Shown: positions 8,247 through 18,031, counted from the stretch's first letter. The stretch is 64,000 nucleotides of DNA from Polaribacter septentrionalilitoris (GCF_009832745.1 NZ_VRMJ01000033.1:186001-250000), one strand, 5' to 3'. The notes: generated by a model not told the origin, from the sequence alone. Numbers and translations: made by a program.

Positions 8247-9932
8247 ATGTCTGAAGAGAGTAAATCGCTCAATTTTATTGAGCACATTATAGAAGAAGAT
8301 TTGGCAAACGGTATGCCAAGAGAAAATTTGCGTTTTCGTTTTCCACCAGAGCCTAATGGCTATTTACACATTGGGCACACCAAAGCAATAGGGATTAGTT
8401 TTGGGTTAGGAGAAAAATACAATGCACCTGTAAACTTACGTTTTGACGATACTAATCCTGCTAAAGAAGAGCAAGAATATGTAGATGCTATTAAGCGTGA
8501 CATTGCTTGGTTGGGTTATACTTGGGCAAACGAATGTTATTCTTCAGATTATTTTCAACAACTGTACGATTGGGCAATTTTATTGATAAAAGATGGTAAA
8601 GCCTATGTAGATTCTCAAACATCAGAAGAAATGAGAATTCAAAAAGGAACACCAACTGAGGCTGGAACCAACAGCCCTTTTAGAGATAGATCTGTAGCAG
8701 AAAACTTGGAATTATTTCAAGGAATGGCAGCTGGAAAATTTAAAGAAGGTGAACATACTTTACGTGCAAAGATTGATATGAGTTCTCCAAATATGCTAAT
8801 GCGTGATCCTTTGATGTACAGAATTATGTACAAAACGCATCATAGAACTGGTGATGATTGGTGTATTTACCCAATGTACGACTGGACACATGGTGAGAGT
8901 GATTATATTGAGCAAATCTCGCATTCTTTGTGTTCTTTAGAGTTTAAACCTCATAGAGAATTGTACAACTGGTTTAGAGATCATGTGTACGAATACAGTG
9001 CTTCAGCTTTTCCATTTCCTCCAAAACAACGCGAGTTTTCTCGTTTAAATTTGAGTTATACCATTATGAGTAAACGTAAGTTACTAAAATTGGTAGAAGA
9101 AAATATTGTTTCTGGATGGGATGACCCAAGAATGCCAACAATTTCTGGTTTACGCAGACGTGGTTATACACCAGCATCAATTAGGAGTTTTGTAGAAACT
9201 GTTGGGGTTTCTAAACGTGAAAATATAATTGATGTTGCACTTTTAGAGTTTAAAATTCGTGAAGATTTAAACAAAAATGCACCTAGAGTAATGGCTGTTT
9301 TAGACCCTGTAAAAGTGGTAATTACCAATTATCCTGAAGATAAAACAGAGCTTTTAGATGCTAGTTATAACGATTATGAAGAAGGTTTTGGCAGCAGAGA
9401 AGTACCTTTTTCTAGAGAAATTTATATAGAAAGAGAAGATTTTAGAGAGCAAGCAAATAAAAAATTCTTCCGTTTAAAATTAGGGAAAGAAGTACGTTTA
9501 AAAAACGCGTATTTTATTACTGCCAATAGCTGTACTAAAGACGCTGATGGAAATATTACAGAAATACAATGTACTTATGATCCGTTAACAAAATCTGGAA
9601 GCGGAACAGAAGAAAGCAAACGTAAGGTAAAAGGTACTTTGCATTGGGTTTCTGTTAAACACGCTGTAAAAGCAGAAGTGAGAGCTTATGATAGATTGTT
9701 TTTAGATGAAGCACCAGATGCGCATAAAGACAAAGATTTTATGGAGTTTTTAAATCCGAATTCTTTAGAAATTATCAATGCTTTTGTAGAACCAAGTTTA
9801 CAATCTGCAAAGGTTGGAGAGCGTTTTCAGTTTCAACGATTAGGGTATTTTAATGTTGATGATGATTCTACTGCTGATAATTTAGTATTTAACAAAACTG
9901 TTGGGTTACGTGATTCTTGGGGAGGGAAATAG
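8247..9932 (+). CDS. glnS: glutamine--tRNA ligase
   Basis: 561 residues, full length for bacterial GlnRS. It charges tRNA-Gln with glutamine in the cytoplasm. The class I signatures are HIGH at 41-44 (PPEPNGYLHIGHTKA) and the KMSKS-like loop IMSKRK near 273-277 (LSYTIMSKRKLLKL). Other family blocks are LRFDDTNPAKEE, GDDWCIYPMYDWTHGESDYI and the beta-barrel anticodon-binding C-terminal half. GlnRS and GluRS are related; the ISGLRRRGYTP block and overall length favour GlnRS. It is a single-gene unit with its own promoter motif. Confidence 0.96.
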   Translation: MSEESKSLNFIEHIIEEDLANGMPRENLRFRFPPEPNGYLHIGHTKAIGISFGLGEKYNAPVNLRFDDTNPAKEEQEYVDAIKRDIAWLGYTWANECYSSDYFQQLYDWAILLIKDGKAYVDSQTSEEMRIQKGTPTEAGTNSPFRDRSVAENLELFQGMAAGKFKEGEHTLRAKIDMSSPNMLMRDPLMYRIMYKTHHRTGDDWCIYPMYDWTHGESDYIEQISHSLCSLEFKPHRELYNWFRDHVYEYSASAFPFPPKQREFSRLNLSYTIMSKRKLLKLVEENIVSGWDDPRMPTISGLRRRGYTPASIRSFVETVGVSKRENIIDVALLEFKIREDLNKNAPRVMAVLDPVKVVITNYPEDKTELLDASYNDYEEGFGSREVPFSREIYIEREDFREQANKKFFRLKLGKEVRLKNAYFITANSCTKDADGNITEIQCTYDPLTKSGSGTEESKRKVKGTLHWVSVKHAVKAEVRAYDRLFLDEAPDAHKDKDFMEFLNPNSLEIINAFVEPSLQSAKVGERFQFQRLGYFNVDDDSTADNLVFNKTVGLRDSWGGK

Positions 9933-9973
9933 TTTTTTAGAATAGAGAAATAAGAATAAAGACAAAAAATGAT

Positions 9974-10279
9974 ATGAAAAAGTTAATCGTTTTAAGTTTA
10001 TTGATTTTAGCTTCTTGTAAAACTAAAATGAAAGTAGAAGTTGCTGAAGCAGAAATTTCTTGTGGTCAATGTCAGTTTGATTTAGATTCTGAAGATGGTT
10101 GTAGTTTGGCTGTAAAAGTACTAGACAAAGCTTATTTTGTAGATGGTTTTGATATTGATGATTTTGGTGACGCTCATGACAAACATACTGGTTTTTGCGA
10201 AGTTATTAGAACAGGTAAAATTGCAGGAACTATTGAAGATGGTAGTTTTAAAGCAGATCTTATAGAACTAAAAAAATAG
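9974..10279 (+). CDS. small lipoprotein, DUF6370-like
   Basis: 101 residues. The lipobox is LLILASC, with Cys15-type lipidation after a short signal peptide (MKKLIVLSLLILASC). The mature part has AEISCGQCQFDLDSEDGC, holding a CxxC and further Cys, then DDFGDAHDKHTGFC and the ending TIEDGSFKADLIELKK. I recall this pattern in a small flavobacterial family (DUF6370), which is a tentative assignment. The Cys and acidic/His residues suggest metal binding or a disulfide-held fold, but no function is known. It lies 41 bases after glnS and ends before a strong terminator. Confidence 0.75.
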   Translation: MKKLIVLSLLILASCKTKMKVEVAEAEISCGQCQFDLDSEDGCSLAVKVLDKAYFVDGFDIDDFGDAHDKHTGFCEVIRTGKIAGTIEDGSFKADLIELKK

Positions 10280-10303
10280 TTTTTAGTGAATATTCAAAAA
10301 ACA

Positions 10304-10339
10304 TAAAAAATCCGAAGTTTGTTGACTTCGGATTTTTTT
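10304..10339. terminator. bidirectional intrinsic terminator
   Basis: The hairpin TCCGAAGT-TTGTTG-ACTTCGGA is flanked by A6 on the left and T7 on the right. It can end both the glnS-lipoprotein transcript and transcripts from the other strand. Confidence 0.88.
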
Positions 10340-10378
10340 ATGCTATAAATTGAGACTAGAAAATCAATCTAGTTATAA

Positions 10379-11419
10379 TTATGGTGCAGGATTTGGTATT
10401 GCTGCATGTACTTCTTCAATTTCCTTTAGGGTTTCTTCGGATAAATTGATATGAATACTGCCAATATTTTCTTTTAATTGACTCATTTTTGTAGCGCCAA
10501 TAATATTACTAGTTACAAATGGTAATTGGTTTACAAAAGCCAAGGAAAGTTCAGATAAGGTCATTCCGTTATTTTTTGCAATGACTTCATATTTTCTTAC
10601 GGCGTCTAAAGAACCATCACCCATATAACGTGCTATAAATCTTGGGAATAGTGTTCCTCTAGCTCCTTTAGGTTTATTACCATCTAAATATTTCCCAGAT
10701 AAAACACCTTGTGCCAAAGGAGAGTAGGCTAATAAACCAATGTTTTCTCGCATGGAAACTTCACTCATACCAACTTCATAACCTCTATGGATTAACGAAT
10801 ACGAGTTTTGAACAGTAACAGGTTTTGCTACATTTAATTTTTTAGCGGCTTCGATATATTTCATGGTACCCCAAGGTGTTTCGTTAGACAAACCATACGT
10901 TTTAATTTTACCTTGTTTTACCAAGTCGTTCAAAGTTTCTAGAATCTCTTCATAGTTTTCTACTTCACTATTTGCTGTTGCCAATGGAAAATCTCTAGTT
11001 CCAAAAACATTAACTCCTCTGTTTGGCCAATGTAATTGATACAAATCGATGTAATCTGTTTGTAATCTTTCTAAACTTTTGTCAATCGCCTCGAGAATAT
11101 TTTTTTTGTTAATGCCTCCTTTTCTAATATGAGCAGTGTAATCTCCACCACCTGCAATTTTACTTGCCAAAATTACTTTATCTCTATTTCCTGTTTTCTT
11201 AAACCAAGTACCTATAATACGTTCTGTTTCTCCATAAGTTTCTGGACTTGCAGGCACAGAATACAATTCTGCAGTATCAAAGAAATTAACACCTTGTTCT
11301 AAAGCATAATTCATTTGTTGATGCCCTTCTGCTTCAGTATTTTGGTTTCCCCATGTCATGGTTCCTAAACATATTTTAGAAACTTTAAGGTCTGTATTAG
11401 GCAAAGTAGTATATTTCAT
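10379..11419 (-). CDS. aldo/keto reductase, Tas-like
   Basis: 346 residues, a TIM-barrel NADP(H)-dependent reductase. The catalytic tetrad is visible: Asp48 and Tyr53 in FFDTAELYSVP, Lys87 in ILASKI, and His130 in LYQLHWPNR. The ASPETYGETERIIG insertion and the HWPNRGVNVFG block are typical of the Tas subgroup. The C-terminal GATKMSQLKENI region supplies the cofactor-binding motif. The physiological carbonyl substrate cannot be told. It is a single gene between two terminators. Confidence 0.93.
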   Translation of the reverse strand: MKYTTLPNTDLKVSKICLGTMTWGNQNTEAEGHQQMNYALEQGVNFFDTAELYSVPASPETYGETERIIGTWFKKTGNRDKVILASKIAGGGDYTAHIRKGGINKKNILEAIDKSLERLQTDYIDLYQLHWPNRGVNVFGTRDFPLATANSEVENYEEILETLNDLVKQGKIKTYGLSNETPWGTMKYIEAAKKLNVAKPVTVQNSYSLIHRGYEVGMSEVSMRENIGLLAYSPLAQGVLSGKYLDGNKPKGARGTLFPRFIARYMGDGSLDAVRKYEVIAKNNGMTLSELSLAFVNQLPFVTSNIIGATKMSQLKENIGSIHINLSEETLKEIEEVHAAIPNPAP

Positions 11420-11495
11420 TTTGTGGTATAATCGTTTATTTGTTAAATCTTGTAATTATTAAAAAACTAAATTATAACTTATTGGTCTTTAAAAC

Positions 11496-11526
11496 AAAAA
11501 GCGTATAATTTTAAAAATTATACGCT
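11496..11526 (-). terminator. terminator after pgk
   Basis: The near-perfect hairpin GCGTATAATT/AATTATACGC (11501-11525) is followed on the minus strand by a T-rich run (CTTTTTGTTTT). It lies downstream of the pgk stop at 11635. Confidence 0.75.
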
Positions 11527-11634
11527 CATAAGAATATGTTATAATTGAACTTCGATAAGCTCAGTTTTATATTAAGATTGTTAATTGTTCTATTTGAATT
11601 TTAGTTTAAAACTCCAACATTTCAACAATTACGC

Positions 11635-12822
11635 TTATTTCTGAATTGCTTCAATACCAGGTAAAGTTTTTCCTTCTAAACTTTCTAACATAGCACCACC
11701 ACCTGTAGAAACATAACTTACTTTTTCTGCAAATCCAAATTGTTTTACAGCTGCAACAGAATCACCTCCACCTACTAAAGAAAAGGCTCCGTTTTTGGTT
11801 GCTTTATCAATAGAGTTTCCTAGCGCGATTGTTCCACCTGCAAAAGATTCCATTTCAAAAACACCTAAAGGTCCATTCCATAAAATTGTTTTTGATTCAT
11901 TTACTACTTTATCAAAATTTTCTCTCGATTTTGGTCCAGCATCTAAACCTTGCCATCCATCTGGAATCGAATTAATGTCTAAAACTTGCGTATTTGCATC
12001 ATTAGAAAAATCATCAGCTGCAATAACATCAACAGGAATATGAACCTGAACACCTTTTTCTTTGGCTTGTTTTAAAATATCTAAAGCTAACTCCATTTTA
12101 TCATCTTCACAAATAGAATCACCAATAGTTCCTCCTTGTGCTTTTACAAACGTAAAACTCATTCCACCACCAATAATTAAATGATCTACTTTATCTAAAA
12201 TATTTTCAATTACGGTAATTTTTGATGATACTTTTGCACCCCCTAAAATTGCCAATACTGGTTTCTCAGAATTGTTTAATACTTTATCAATACTAACAAT
12301 TTCTTTGGCTAATAAGTTTCCAAAACACTTGTTTTCTGGAAAAAATTGGGCAACAATTGTTGTTGATGCATGTGCTCTATGGGCAGTACCAAAAGCGTCG
12401 TTTACATAGACATCTCCTAATTTTGATAATTTTTCTGCAAATGCAACATCACCTTTCTTTTCTTCTTCATAAAAACGTAAGTTTTCTAACAATAAAACTT
12501 CTCCTGATTCTAAATTTGCAACAGCTTCTTCTACTTTATCACCAATACAATCTGATACAAATTTTACAGTTACTCCTAAAATTTCTGTTGCCTTTTTTAC
12601 AATGTGACCTAAAGAAAACTCATCTTGAAATCCTTTTGGACGTCCTAAATGCGACATTAAAATACAGCTTCCATCTTGTTCTAGGATGTCTATTATTGTA
12701 GATTTTGCAGCCTGAATTCTAGTTGCATCTGTTACCTCAAACTTGTCATTTAAAGGCACATTAAAATCAACACGAATTAATGCTTTTTTATTTTTGAAGT
12801 TAAAATCTTTTAGTGTTTTCAT
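11635..12822 (-). CDS. pgk: phosphoglycerate kinase
   Basis: 395 residues from the ATG at 12822, the usual family length. An upstream in-frame start at 12846 would add eight unneeded residues. The enzyme makes ATP and 3-phosphoglycerate from 1,3-bisphosphoglycerate in glycolysis. Diagnostic segments are [14 protein letters not shown] (substrate Asp and Asn), [55 protein letters not shown] and the nucleotide loop [12 protein letters not shown]. It is a single gene. Confidence 0.97.
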   Translation of the reverse strand: MKTLKDFNFKNKKALIRVDFNVPLNDKFEVTDATRIQAAKSTIIDILEQDGSCILMSHLGRPKGFQDEFSLGHIVKKATEILGVTVKFVSDCIGDKVEEAVANLESGEVLLLENLRFYEEEKKGDVAFAEKLSKLGDVYVNDAFGTAHRAHASTTIVAQFFPENKCFGNLLAKEIVSIDKVLNNSEKPVLAILGGAKVSSKITVIENILDKVDHLIIGGGMSFTFVKAQGGTIGDSICEDDKMELALDILKQAKEKGVQVHIPVDVIAADDFSNDANTQVLDINSIPDGWQGLDAGPKSRENFDKVVNESKTILWNGPLGVFEMESFAGGTIALGNSIDKATKNGAFSLVGGGDSVAAVKQFGFAEKVSYVSTGGGAMLESLEGKTLPGIEAIQK

Positions 12823-12910
12823 TTTTTTTGATTCTATTTTTAACAAAAATACCGATTTATTTAAGGAAAATCTACCTAGTTTTTAAAAATCTAAGTTAAC
12901 GTTTGCGTAA

Positions 12911-13681
12911 CTAGCCTATTAATTTTTTTGCATTCTTAAATTGATGAATTGCAGCATTTACAAATAAAATAGCGGCACTTATATAAGCGACAACATCAAT
13001 ATTATTGATTCGTGTTTTGTTGGCTATCGCTATGGCTATTAAAGCCCAAACACCTACAAATACAAAAGCTTTCATATTTCTTTTCCAAAGCACCAAAATG
13101 TTGATTATTGTAGCTACTACAATCATAACAATCGTCCATATTTCTGGAGAAATTCCGAATCCATTCCAATCTATTTTTATCAAATAAGACGATACGTTTG
13201 CTACACTTGCCACTGTTACCCAACCACTATAAATAGCAAATGGTAACCATATAAAAAAATGCGTTGCTTTTGATGCTTTTACAATTTGCATCTTATTATT
13301 GTCTACAATTTTAAGAAGCGAAAAAAGAAGTAGAAAAATAAAAACACATGACAAACCAGTATATTCGTATATCCATGCAAAAACCCATGCTGAATTTGCT
13401 ACACAAGAAATTATAAACCAAAAACCTATTTTCTCAATAAAATCATCATTTTTAACCTTTACAAAAAGGCTTCTTCCTTGGTAAATTACAAAACAAAAAA
13501 GCAAAAGGTAAATTAAACCCCAAATAGAAAAAGCATATCCTGCTGGTGTAAAAAGTGAATTTAATTCTTGAGATATTTTACCTATGGTAGAATTGTTAAG
13601 AGCTCCTGTATTTGATAAATAATTGATAAATACAGTAGCAATAAATGCAACACCATTTGAAACTTGTAAATATTTTTTCAT
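12911..13681 (-). CDS. TspO/MBR-related tryptophan-rich membrane protein
   Basis: 256 residues with about eight hydrophobic segments, longer than classic TspO (about 160 residues with five helices). TPAGYAFSIWGLIYLL matches the conserved P-x-W-x-F/WGLIY block, followed by CVANSAWVFAW. Trp recurs through the chain. TspO proteins bind porphyrins and other hydrophobic ligands and modulate stress responses; whether this long form does so is not shown. Located in the inner membrane and transcribed divergently from holB. Confidence 0.8.
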   Translation of the reverse strand: MKKYLQVSNGVAFIATVFINYLSNTGALNNSTIGKISQELNSLFTPAGYAFSIWGLIYLLLFCFVIYQGRSLFVKVKNDDFIEKIGFWFIISCVANSAWVFAWIYEYTGLSCVFIFLLLFSLLKIVDNNKMQIVKASKATHFFIWLPFAIYSGWVTVASVANVSSYLIKIDWNGFGISPEIWTIVMIVVATIINILVLWKRNMKAFVFVGVWALIAIAIANKTRINNIDVVAYISAAILFVNAAIHQFKNAKKLIG

Positions 13682-13738
13682 ATTTGGTTATTTTGAATTT
13701 TAAAATTACAAAAAATCCATAATACTTAACGAAACCCT

Positions 13739-13746
13739 TATATTTG
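13739..13746 (+). promoter_or_regulatory. -7 promoter motif directly before holB
   Basis: TATATTTG matches TAnnTTTG and ends four bases before the ATG at 13750. If it is used, transcription would begin at or next to the start codon. It covers the alternative TTG at 13744, which argues against that start. Confidence 0.35.
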
Positions 13747-13749
13747 CCT

Positions 13750-14892
13750 ATGCTTTTCAACCAAATTATCGGTCAAGAACATATTAAAAAACACTTGCAA
13801 GTTTCTGCTGAGAATGGCAGAATTCCTCACGCTCAATTATTTGTTGGTAAAGAAGGAAGTGGTACTTTACCAATGGCAATTGCTTATGCTCAATTTTTGC
13901 TTTGTCATTTTTCTGATACTACAGAAATCTGTAACTTAAAGTGTGATAAATTACAACATCCAGACTTGCATTTTGCTTTTCCTGTAACTTCTAACGAAAA
14001 TGTAAAAAAGCATCCTGTTAGTAGTTTGTTTTTAGAAGATTGGAGAGAATTTATCGCTACACAACCTTATGGTAGTTTATTTAATTGGCTACAACATATT
14101 GGGGTTGAAAATAAACAAGGAATTATTGGGGTTGATGAAGCATCAGCAATTGTAAAAAAACTACAATTAAAAAGTTACGAAGGCGGTTTTAAAGTAATGA
14201 TTATTTGGATGGCAGAAAAAATGAATATTGCAGCTGCTAATAAATTACTAAAACTGATTGAAGAACCTCCTGAAAAAACTGTTTTTTTATTGATTACCGA
14301 AAATGAAGAGCAGATTATCAACACCATAAAATCAAGATGTCAAGCCCTGCATTTTCCTGTTTTAAGCGAACAAGATATTGCCAATACTTTGGTGGTGAAT
14401 CATCAAGTTGAAAATAAAGAAGCTGCAAAAATTGCACATCAAGCAGAAGGCAATTTTAATAAAGCATTGCATTTGTTACACAACGATTCTTCTGATCTTA
14501 TTTTCGAAGAATGGTTTGTGGCTTGGATACGAACTGCATTTAGAGCCAAAGGAAATGCTGCTGTTGTGCAACAATTAATTGAATGGTCTGATACCATTGC
14601 AAAAACCGGACGTGAAACTCAAAAACGCTTTTTAGACTATTGTTTGCAATTTTTTAGACAAGCTTTATTGCTAAATTACAAATCTGAAAACTTGGTTTTT
14701 ATGGAAACTAAATCAGGATTTGACCTTTCTAAATTTGCGCCTTTTGTGCATGCTGGCAATATTTTAGATATTGAAAAAGAACTTAATGAAGCCCTTTATC
14801 ATATAGAAAGAAATGGAAATGCAAAAATTATTTTGTTAGATCTTTCTATGAAATTAACACGTTTTTTGCATAAAAAAGAGGATAAGGTTTAG
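13750..14892 (+). CDS. holB: DNA polymerase III subunit delta' (clamp loader)
   Basis: 380 residues from the ATG at 13750 (MLFNQIIGQEHIKKHL). An in-frame TTG six bases upstream lies inside a promoter-like box. It belongs to the clamp-loader AAA+ group: three Cys of a zinc module (LLCHF, EICNLKC) near residues 54-66, the segment AAANKLLKLIEEPPEKTVFLL and the SRC motif (IKSRCQALHF). The Walker A position reads GKEGSGTLP, a degenerate site as expected for delta', which does not hydrolyse ATP. A dispersed repeat starts at its stop codon. Confidence 0.9.
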   Translation: MLFNQIIGQEHIKKHLQVSAENGRIPHAQLFVGKEGSGTLPMAIAYAQFLLCHFSDTTEICNLKCDKLQHPDLHFAFPVTSNENVKKHPVSSLFLEDWREFIATQPYGSLFNWLQHIGVENKQGIIGVDEASAIVKKLQLKSYEGGFKVMIIWMAEKMNIAAANKLLKLIEEPPEKTVFLLITENEEQIINTIKSRCQALHFPVLSEQDIANTLVVNHQVENKEAAKIAHQAEGNFNKALHLLHNDSSDLIFEEWFVAWIRTAFRAKGNAAVVQQLIEWSDTIAKTGRETQKRFLDYCLQFFRQALLLNYKSENLVFMETKSGFDLSKFAPFVHAGNILDIEKELNEALYHIERNGNAKIILLDLSMKLTRFLHKKEDKV

Positions 14893-15018
14893 AAGCTATT
14901 TCCAGCTTTTCACTATATCTTTTTTCTACTGTTCTCGATACAAATTTTTCATTCTTCAAAATTCACTCGAACTGATAGAAAAAAGGATGCCGTTTCAATC
15001 TGGGCTAAACTTGTTTGC
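14891..15018 (+). repeat. modular dispersed repeat, copy A (3' of holB)
   Basis: It begins at the holB stop with AGAAGCTATTTCCAGC, then CACTATATCTTTTTT, an insert, AAAAAAGGATGCCG and CAATCTGGGCTAAAC up to TTGTTTGC. The same outer sequence occurs in reverse at 35672-35772, also directly 3' of a gene. The insert (14932-14977) is a copy of the CTCGATACA repeat family, so one repeat sits inside another. Confidence 0.7.
14932..14977 (+). repeat. CTCGATACA/ACTCGAACTGA dispersed repeat, copy 1
   Basis: GTTCTCGATACAAATTTTTC followed by ATTCTTCAAAATTCACTCGA and ACTGAT. It matches 16529-16576 and each arm of the palindrome at 51472-51592. It lies in the centre of modular repeat copy A. Confidence 0.75.
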
Positions 15019-15096
15019 TAGCTAATTTTTCAAAATTTACTCCTATATTTTTTTTGATTATCAGATTTCACTATAACATCGAAATGACATAGGAAA

Positions 15097-15654
15097 TTAC
15101 ATCCCTTTTGCAACTCTTTTTGCAACATATAAATCTGCAATGGTTGGGTTTTCTGGGCAAGATTTTATTTGTTCAAAAATATCACCAGCTTTAACAAAAC
15201 CTGTTTGTAATACTTTAAAATATACACCACAAAAAGTAGTATTCCAGAATTGTTTTACAATTTTCATATCATTAAAACGGATACCTAATTTGTAACATGG
15301 ATTTCTTTGAACTGTAGCTTCTAAAATAGTTTCACCTACCTTAAACCTATCTCCTTGATAAATCATAGTTTCATCTAGGTCATCAATAGTTAAGTTTTCT
15401 CCAAAAATTCCATTTTTAAAAACTACATTTGGATGGAGTTCTTTAAAGTAGGCATAATGTTTTAGGGAATATCCGTAAACAGCCTGTAAAATTCCTCCGT
15501 GATTTTCTCTATCACAAATTGCATCATCTTTTACATCTTCTTTATCTAAGAAAATAGGTGTATCAACTGTATATTTAAAAATACCTGTGGTAACTTTTTT
15601 ACCTTTCCAGTCAATTTCTTTACGTTCTCCAATATTTGTTGAAATTATTTTCAC
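15097..15654 (-). CDS. MOSC domain-containing protein
   Basis: 185 residues. MOSC domains bind molybdenum cofactor or handle Mo/W and sulfur transfer. The family blocks are DRENHGGILQAVYGYS (48-63), NGIFGENLTIDDL (81-93), and the conserved Cys120 in QRNPCYKLG. The length and layout fit the YiiM-like standalone group, which in E. coli acts in detoxification of N-hydroxylated compounds; that role is not shown here. It starts four bases before the end of the enoyl-CoA hydratase-like gene upstream on the same strand, so the two are likely co-transcribed. Confidence 0.9.
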   Translation of the reverse strand: MKIISTNIGERKEIDWKGKKVTTGIFKYTVDTPIFLDKEDVKDDAICDRENHGGILQAVYGYSLKHYAYFKELHPNVVFKNGIFGENLTIDDLDETMIYQGDRFKVGETILEATVQRNPCYKLGIRFNDMKIVKQFWNTTFCGVYFKVLQTGFVKAGDIFEQIKSCPENPTIADLYVAKRVAKGM

Positions 15655-15658
15655 AAGA

Positions 15659-16423
15659 TTACTTTTTAAACTTTTCTAAGGCTTTTTTGGTAAAATCAGA
15701 CAAAACCAATTCACCAGAAACAGCAGCTCTTTCTGCTAATAAGCTGTTCCAATTTTCTGTACCTTTCCATAATGCTTTTTTCATTTCTGATAATGCATCA
15801 GGATTGTAAGAAGCCAGTTTTTCTGATAACAATGCTACTTCTTCATCCAATTCTTTTTGTGTTTCAAAAACCTTAGCATACAAACCTTTGTCTTTTGCCC
15901 AATATGCATTTTTCCACGAAGTTGCGTCAAGAGTTAATTCTGATGTTCCTGCAACTCCAATTTTACGAGTTACAGCAGGTTCTATAACAAAAGGACCTAT
16001 TCCGATAGTAAATTCTGACAGTTTTACAGCTGCATGTTCTGTTGCCAAAACATAATCGCAAGCTGCTGCTAATCCTACTCCACCACCAACTGTTTTACCT
16101 TGAATTCTTCCAATAATCAATTTTCCACAAGTTCGCATTGCGTTAATGACATTTGCAAAACCTGAGAAAAATTGTTTGCCTTCTTCTAAATTAGAAATTG
16201 CAACCAATTCATCAAAAGAAGCACCTGCACAAAACGCTCTATCACCCTCAGATTTTAAGACGATAACAGCAACATCTTCATTCTGACCAACTGATATCAA
16301 CTCTTTTCTCAATCTTTCTAACAATTCACTAGGAAATGAGTTGCTTGCAGGATGACCAAATTCTATGGTTGCTATCTTATTTTGAATTTGTGTGTATAAA
16401 CTTCCGTTTTGTCTTGTTGTCAT
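15659..16423 (-). CDS. enoyl-CoA hydratase/isomerase family protein
   Basis: 254 residues with the crotonase fold. The oxyanion-hole segments are DRAFCAGASFDEL (61-73) and GKTVGGGVGLAAACDYVLAT (109-128). A Glu is in KLSEFTIGIGPFVIEP (about 137). The pattern resembles methylglutaconyl-CoA hydratases of leucine breakdown, but the reaction cannot be fixed from sequence alone. It is followed closely by the MOSC gene. Confidence 0.9.
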   Translation of the reverse strand: MTTRQNGSLYTQIQNKIATIEFGHPASNSFPSELLERLRKELISVGQNEDVAVIVLKSEGDRAFCAGASFDELVAISNLEEGKQFFSGFANVINAMRTCGKLIIGRIQGKTVGGGVGLAAACDYVLATEHAAVKLSEFTIGIGPFVIEPAVTRKIGVAGTSELTLDATSWKNAYWAKDKGLYAKVFETQKELDEEVALLSEKLASYNPDALSEMKKALWKGTENWNSLLAERAAVSGELVLSDFTKKALEKFKK

Positions 16424-16528
16424 AAACGTTCTTTTTGTAAAAATAGGATTTTATCAGCTATTTGTCACTTTGAATGAAATTATTTAAAACGATAACGAAA
16501 AATAATTTTGTATTGAGAAGTCTTATTG

Positions 16529-16622
16529 GTTCTCGATACATTTTTCTTCATTCTTCAGAAAAACACTCGAACTGACAATTGTTATTTTTTGAAAAATTTC
16601 TTCGTAAACTCGCAATGACAAC
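16529..16622 (+). repeat. CTCGATACA dispersed repeat, copy 2, with REP-like tail
   Basis: TTCTCGATACATTTTTCTTC, ATTCTTCAG and CACTCGAACTGACA (to 16576) match copy 1 and copy 3. The tail TTCGTAAACTCGCAATGACA (16601-16620) is another repeat-like end. It lies between the MATE stop and the upstream region of the enoyl-CoA hydratase gene. Confidence 0.7.
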
Positions 16623-16624
16623 TT

Positions 16625-17962
16625 TTATGAATCATTATTTGCAAGTGGTAAAAACTCATTTCTAAATTTAACCACTAATGGTAAACCTCTAGCTAAAATC
16701 CAAAGGGTAAAAGCAATCCAAATTGCGGTTAATTTTAAATCGTAATAATCGAACAGTAATAATGTTGGAATAAAAATAAATCCTGTGGAAAGAATTAAAA
16801 GATTACGTAAATACTTCATTTTTCCCATTCCTTTAAACATTCCGTCAAAAATAAATGTAATAGCACTTATGGGTTGCGTTAGTAATACAATCCAAAAAAC
16901 ATCATAAAACTGAACTAAAACTTCAGCTTCTTTTGTAAAAATTTGTCCGATAAAATTGTAAAAAACAAAACCTAATCCCGCAATTAAACTTCCTGTTACA
17001 ATTCCGTATTTAAACAACTTGTTGCTCAATGCAACTAAAGTTTTATAATCTTTTGCGCCCAATAATTTTCCTGATAAAATGTTTCCTGCACTTGAGTAAC
17101 CATCAATCATAAAAGCACCCAATAGCCAAATATTAATTCCAATGGTATACGCTGCAATATATTCTTTTCCATAATCGGTGGCGTAGGCTGTTGCAAAATA
17201 TAATGCAGTATTTAAAGCGATTGTTCTTATAAAAAGGTTTCCTATCATTCCTAATAAAGTCGGAATTTCCTCATGAAATGGTAACCCTATTTTTAAAGAA
17301 ATAGAAGTCTTTTTTAACAGTAGCACTACTGCAATAATTGCCATCGTAATTTGCGCAATAACACTTGCATACGCAGCTCCTTCTATATTCATAGCAGGAA
17401 TAAAACCTTCTATTCCGTAAACAAAAATGATATCTAACACAATGTTTAATAAAGCTCCAATAATGGCAATAATCATAGGATAATAGGTGTTTTGTAATCC
17501 TCTAAACGTTCCAAAAATTGCAAATACGAAGAGTGAAAATGGGAAACCAAAAATTCGAATTTTAAAATAAGTAATACAATATTCTAAAACAGCTCCTGAT
17601 GCGTTGTAAAATTGAAATATTTGTTCTGCAAACGGATATGAAATTGCCAAAACCAACAAACTTCCTAAAACTACAATTGCTATGGCTTGAGCTGGTAAGC
17701 TTTTGATTTCATCCAACTTATTGGCACCCAAATATTGTGAAATTATAGAAGAAATTGCACTTCTAATCTGACCAAAAACCCAAATTAACATTGAAATAAA
17801 CGCACCAACAATACCAACAGCAGCTAAACTTTCTGTGGCATTTTCATCAATATTACCAATAATTGCAGTGTCTGTAATAGACAACAAAGGTTCTGCAATA
17901 CCAGCAATTAAAGCAGGTATAGCTAGTTTATTGATACTTTTTAAGCTAATATCTGTGCTCAA
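16625..17962 (-). CDS. MATE-family efflux transporter (DinF-like)
   Basis: 445 residues with about twelve membrane helices in two homologous halves. N-terminal blocks typical of MATE exporters are INKLAIPALIAGIAEPLLSI and DTAIIGNI, followed by GAFISMLIWVFGQIRSAIS. The second half has FMIDGYSSAGNILSGKLLGA. Such proteins expel cationic drugs or metabolites in exchange for Na+ or H+; the substrate is unknown. DinF-like by similarity of the N-terminal pattern. It is transcribed divergently from the Usp gene. Confidence 0.92.
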   Translation of the reverse strand: MSTDISLKSINKLAIPALIAGIAEPLLSITDTAIIGNIDENATESLAAVGIVGAFISMLIWVFGQIRSAISSIISQYLGANKLDEIKSLPAQAIAIVVLGSLLVLAISYPFAEQIFQFYNASGAVLEYCITYFKIRIFGFPFSLFVFAIFGTFRGLQNTYYPMIIAIIGALLNIVLDIIFVYGIEGFIPAMNIEGAAYASVIAQITMAIIAVVLLLKKTSISLKIGLPFHEEIPTLLGMIGNLFIRTIALNTALYFATAYATDYGKEYIAAYTIGINIWLLGAFMIDGYSSAGNILSGKLLGAKDYKTLVALSNKLFKYGIVTGSLIAGLGFVFYNFIGQIFTKEAEVLVQFYDVFWIVLLTQPISAITFIFDGMFKGMGKMKYLRNLLILSTGFIFIPTLLLFDYYDLKLTAIWIAFTLWILARGLPLVVKFRNEFLPLANNDS

Positions 17963-18031
17963 AATTTTATTTTTTTTTGCAAAGGTACATATCTAAAAAA
18001 TGGAAAAGTAGCGGAATCATTGAAAAATAAC

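Noticed and set aside
11545..11563. ACTTCGATAAGCTCAGT-like sequence downstream of pgk
   Set aside because: It looks like a fragment of a dispersed repeat, but only one short copy occurs in the window.
12357..12701. 114-residue Leu-rich frame opposite pgk
   Set aside because: Its Leu/His repeats come from reading the reverse of conserved pgk codons.
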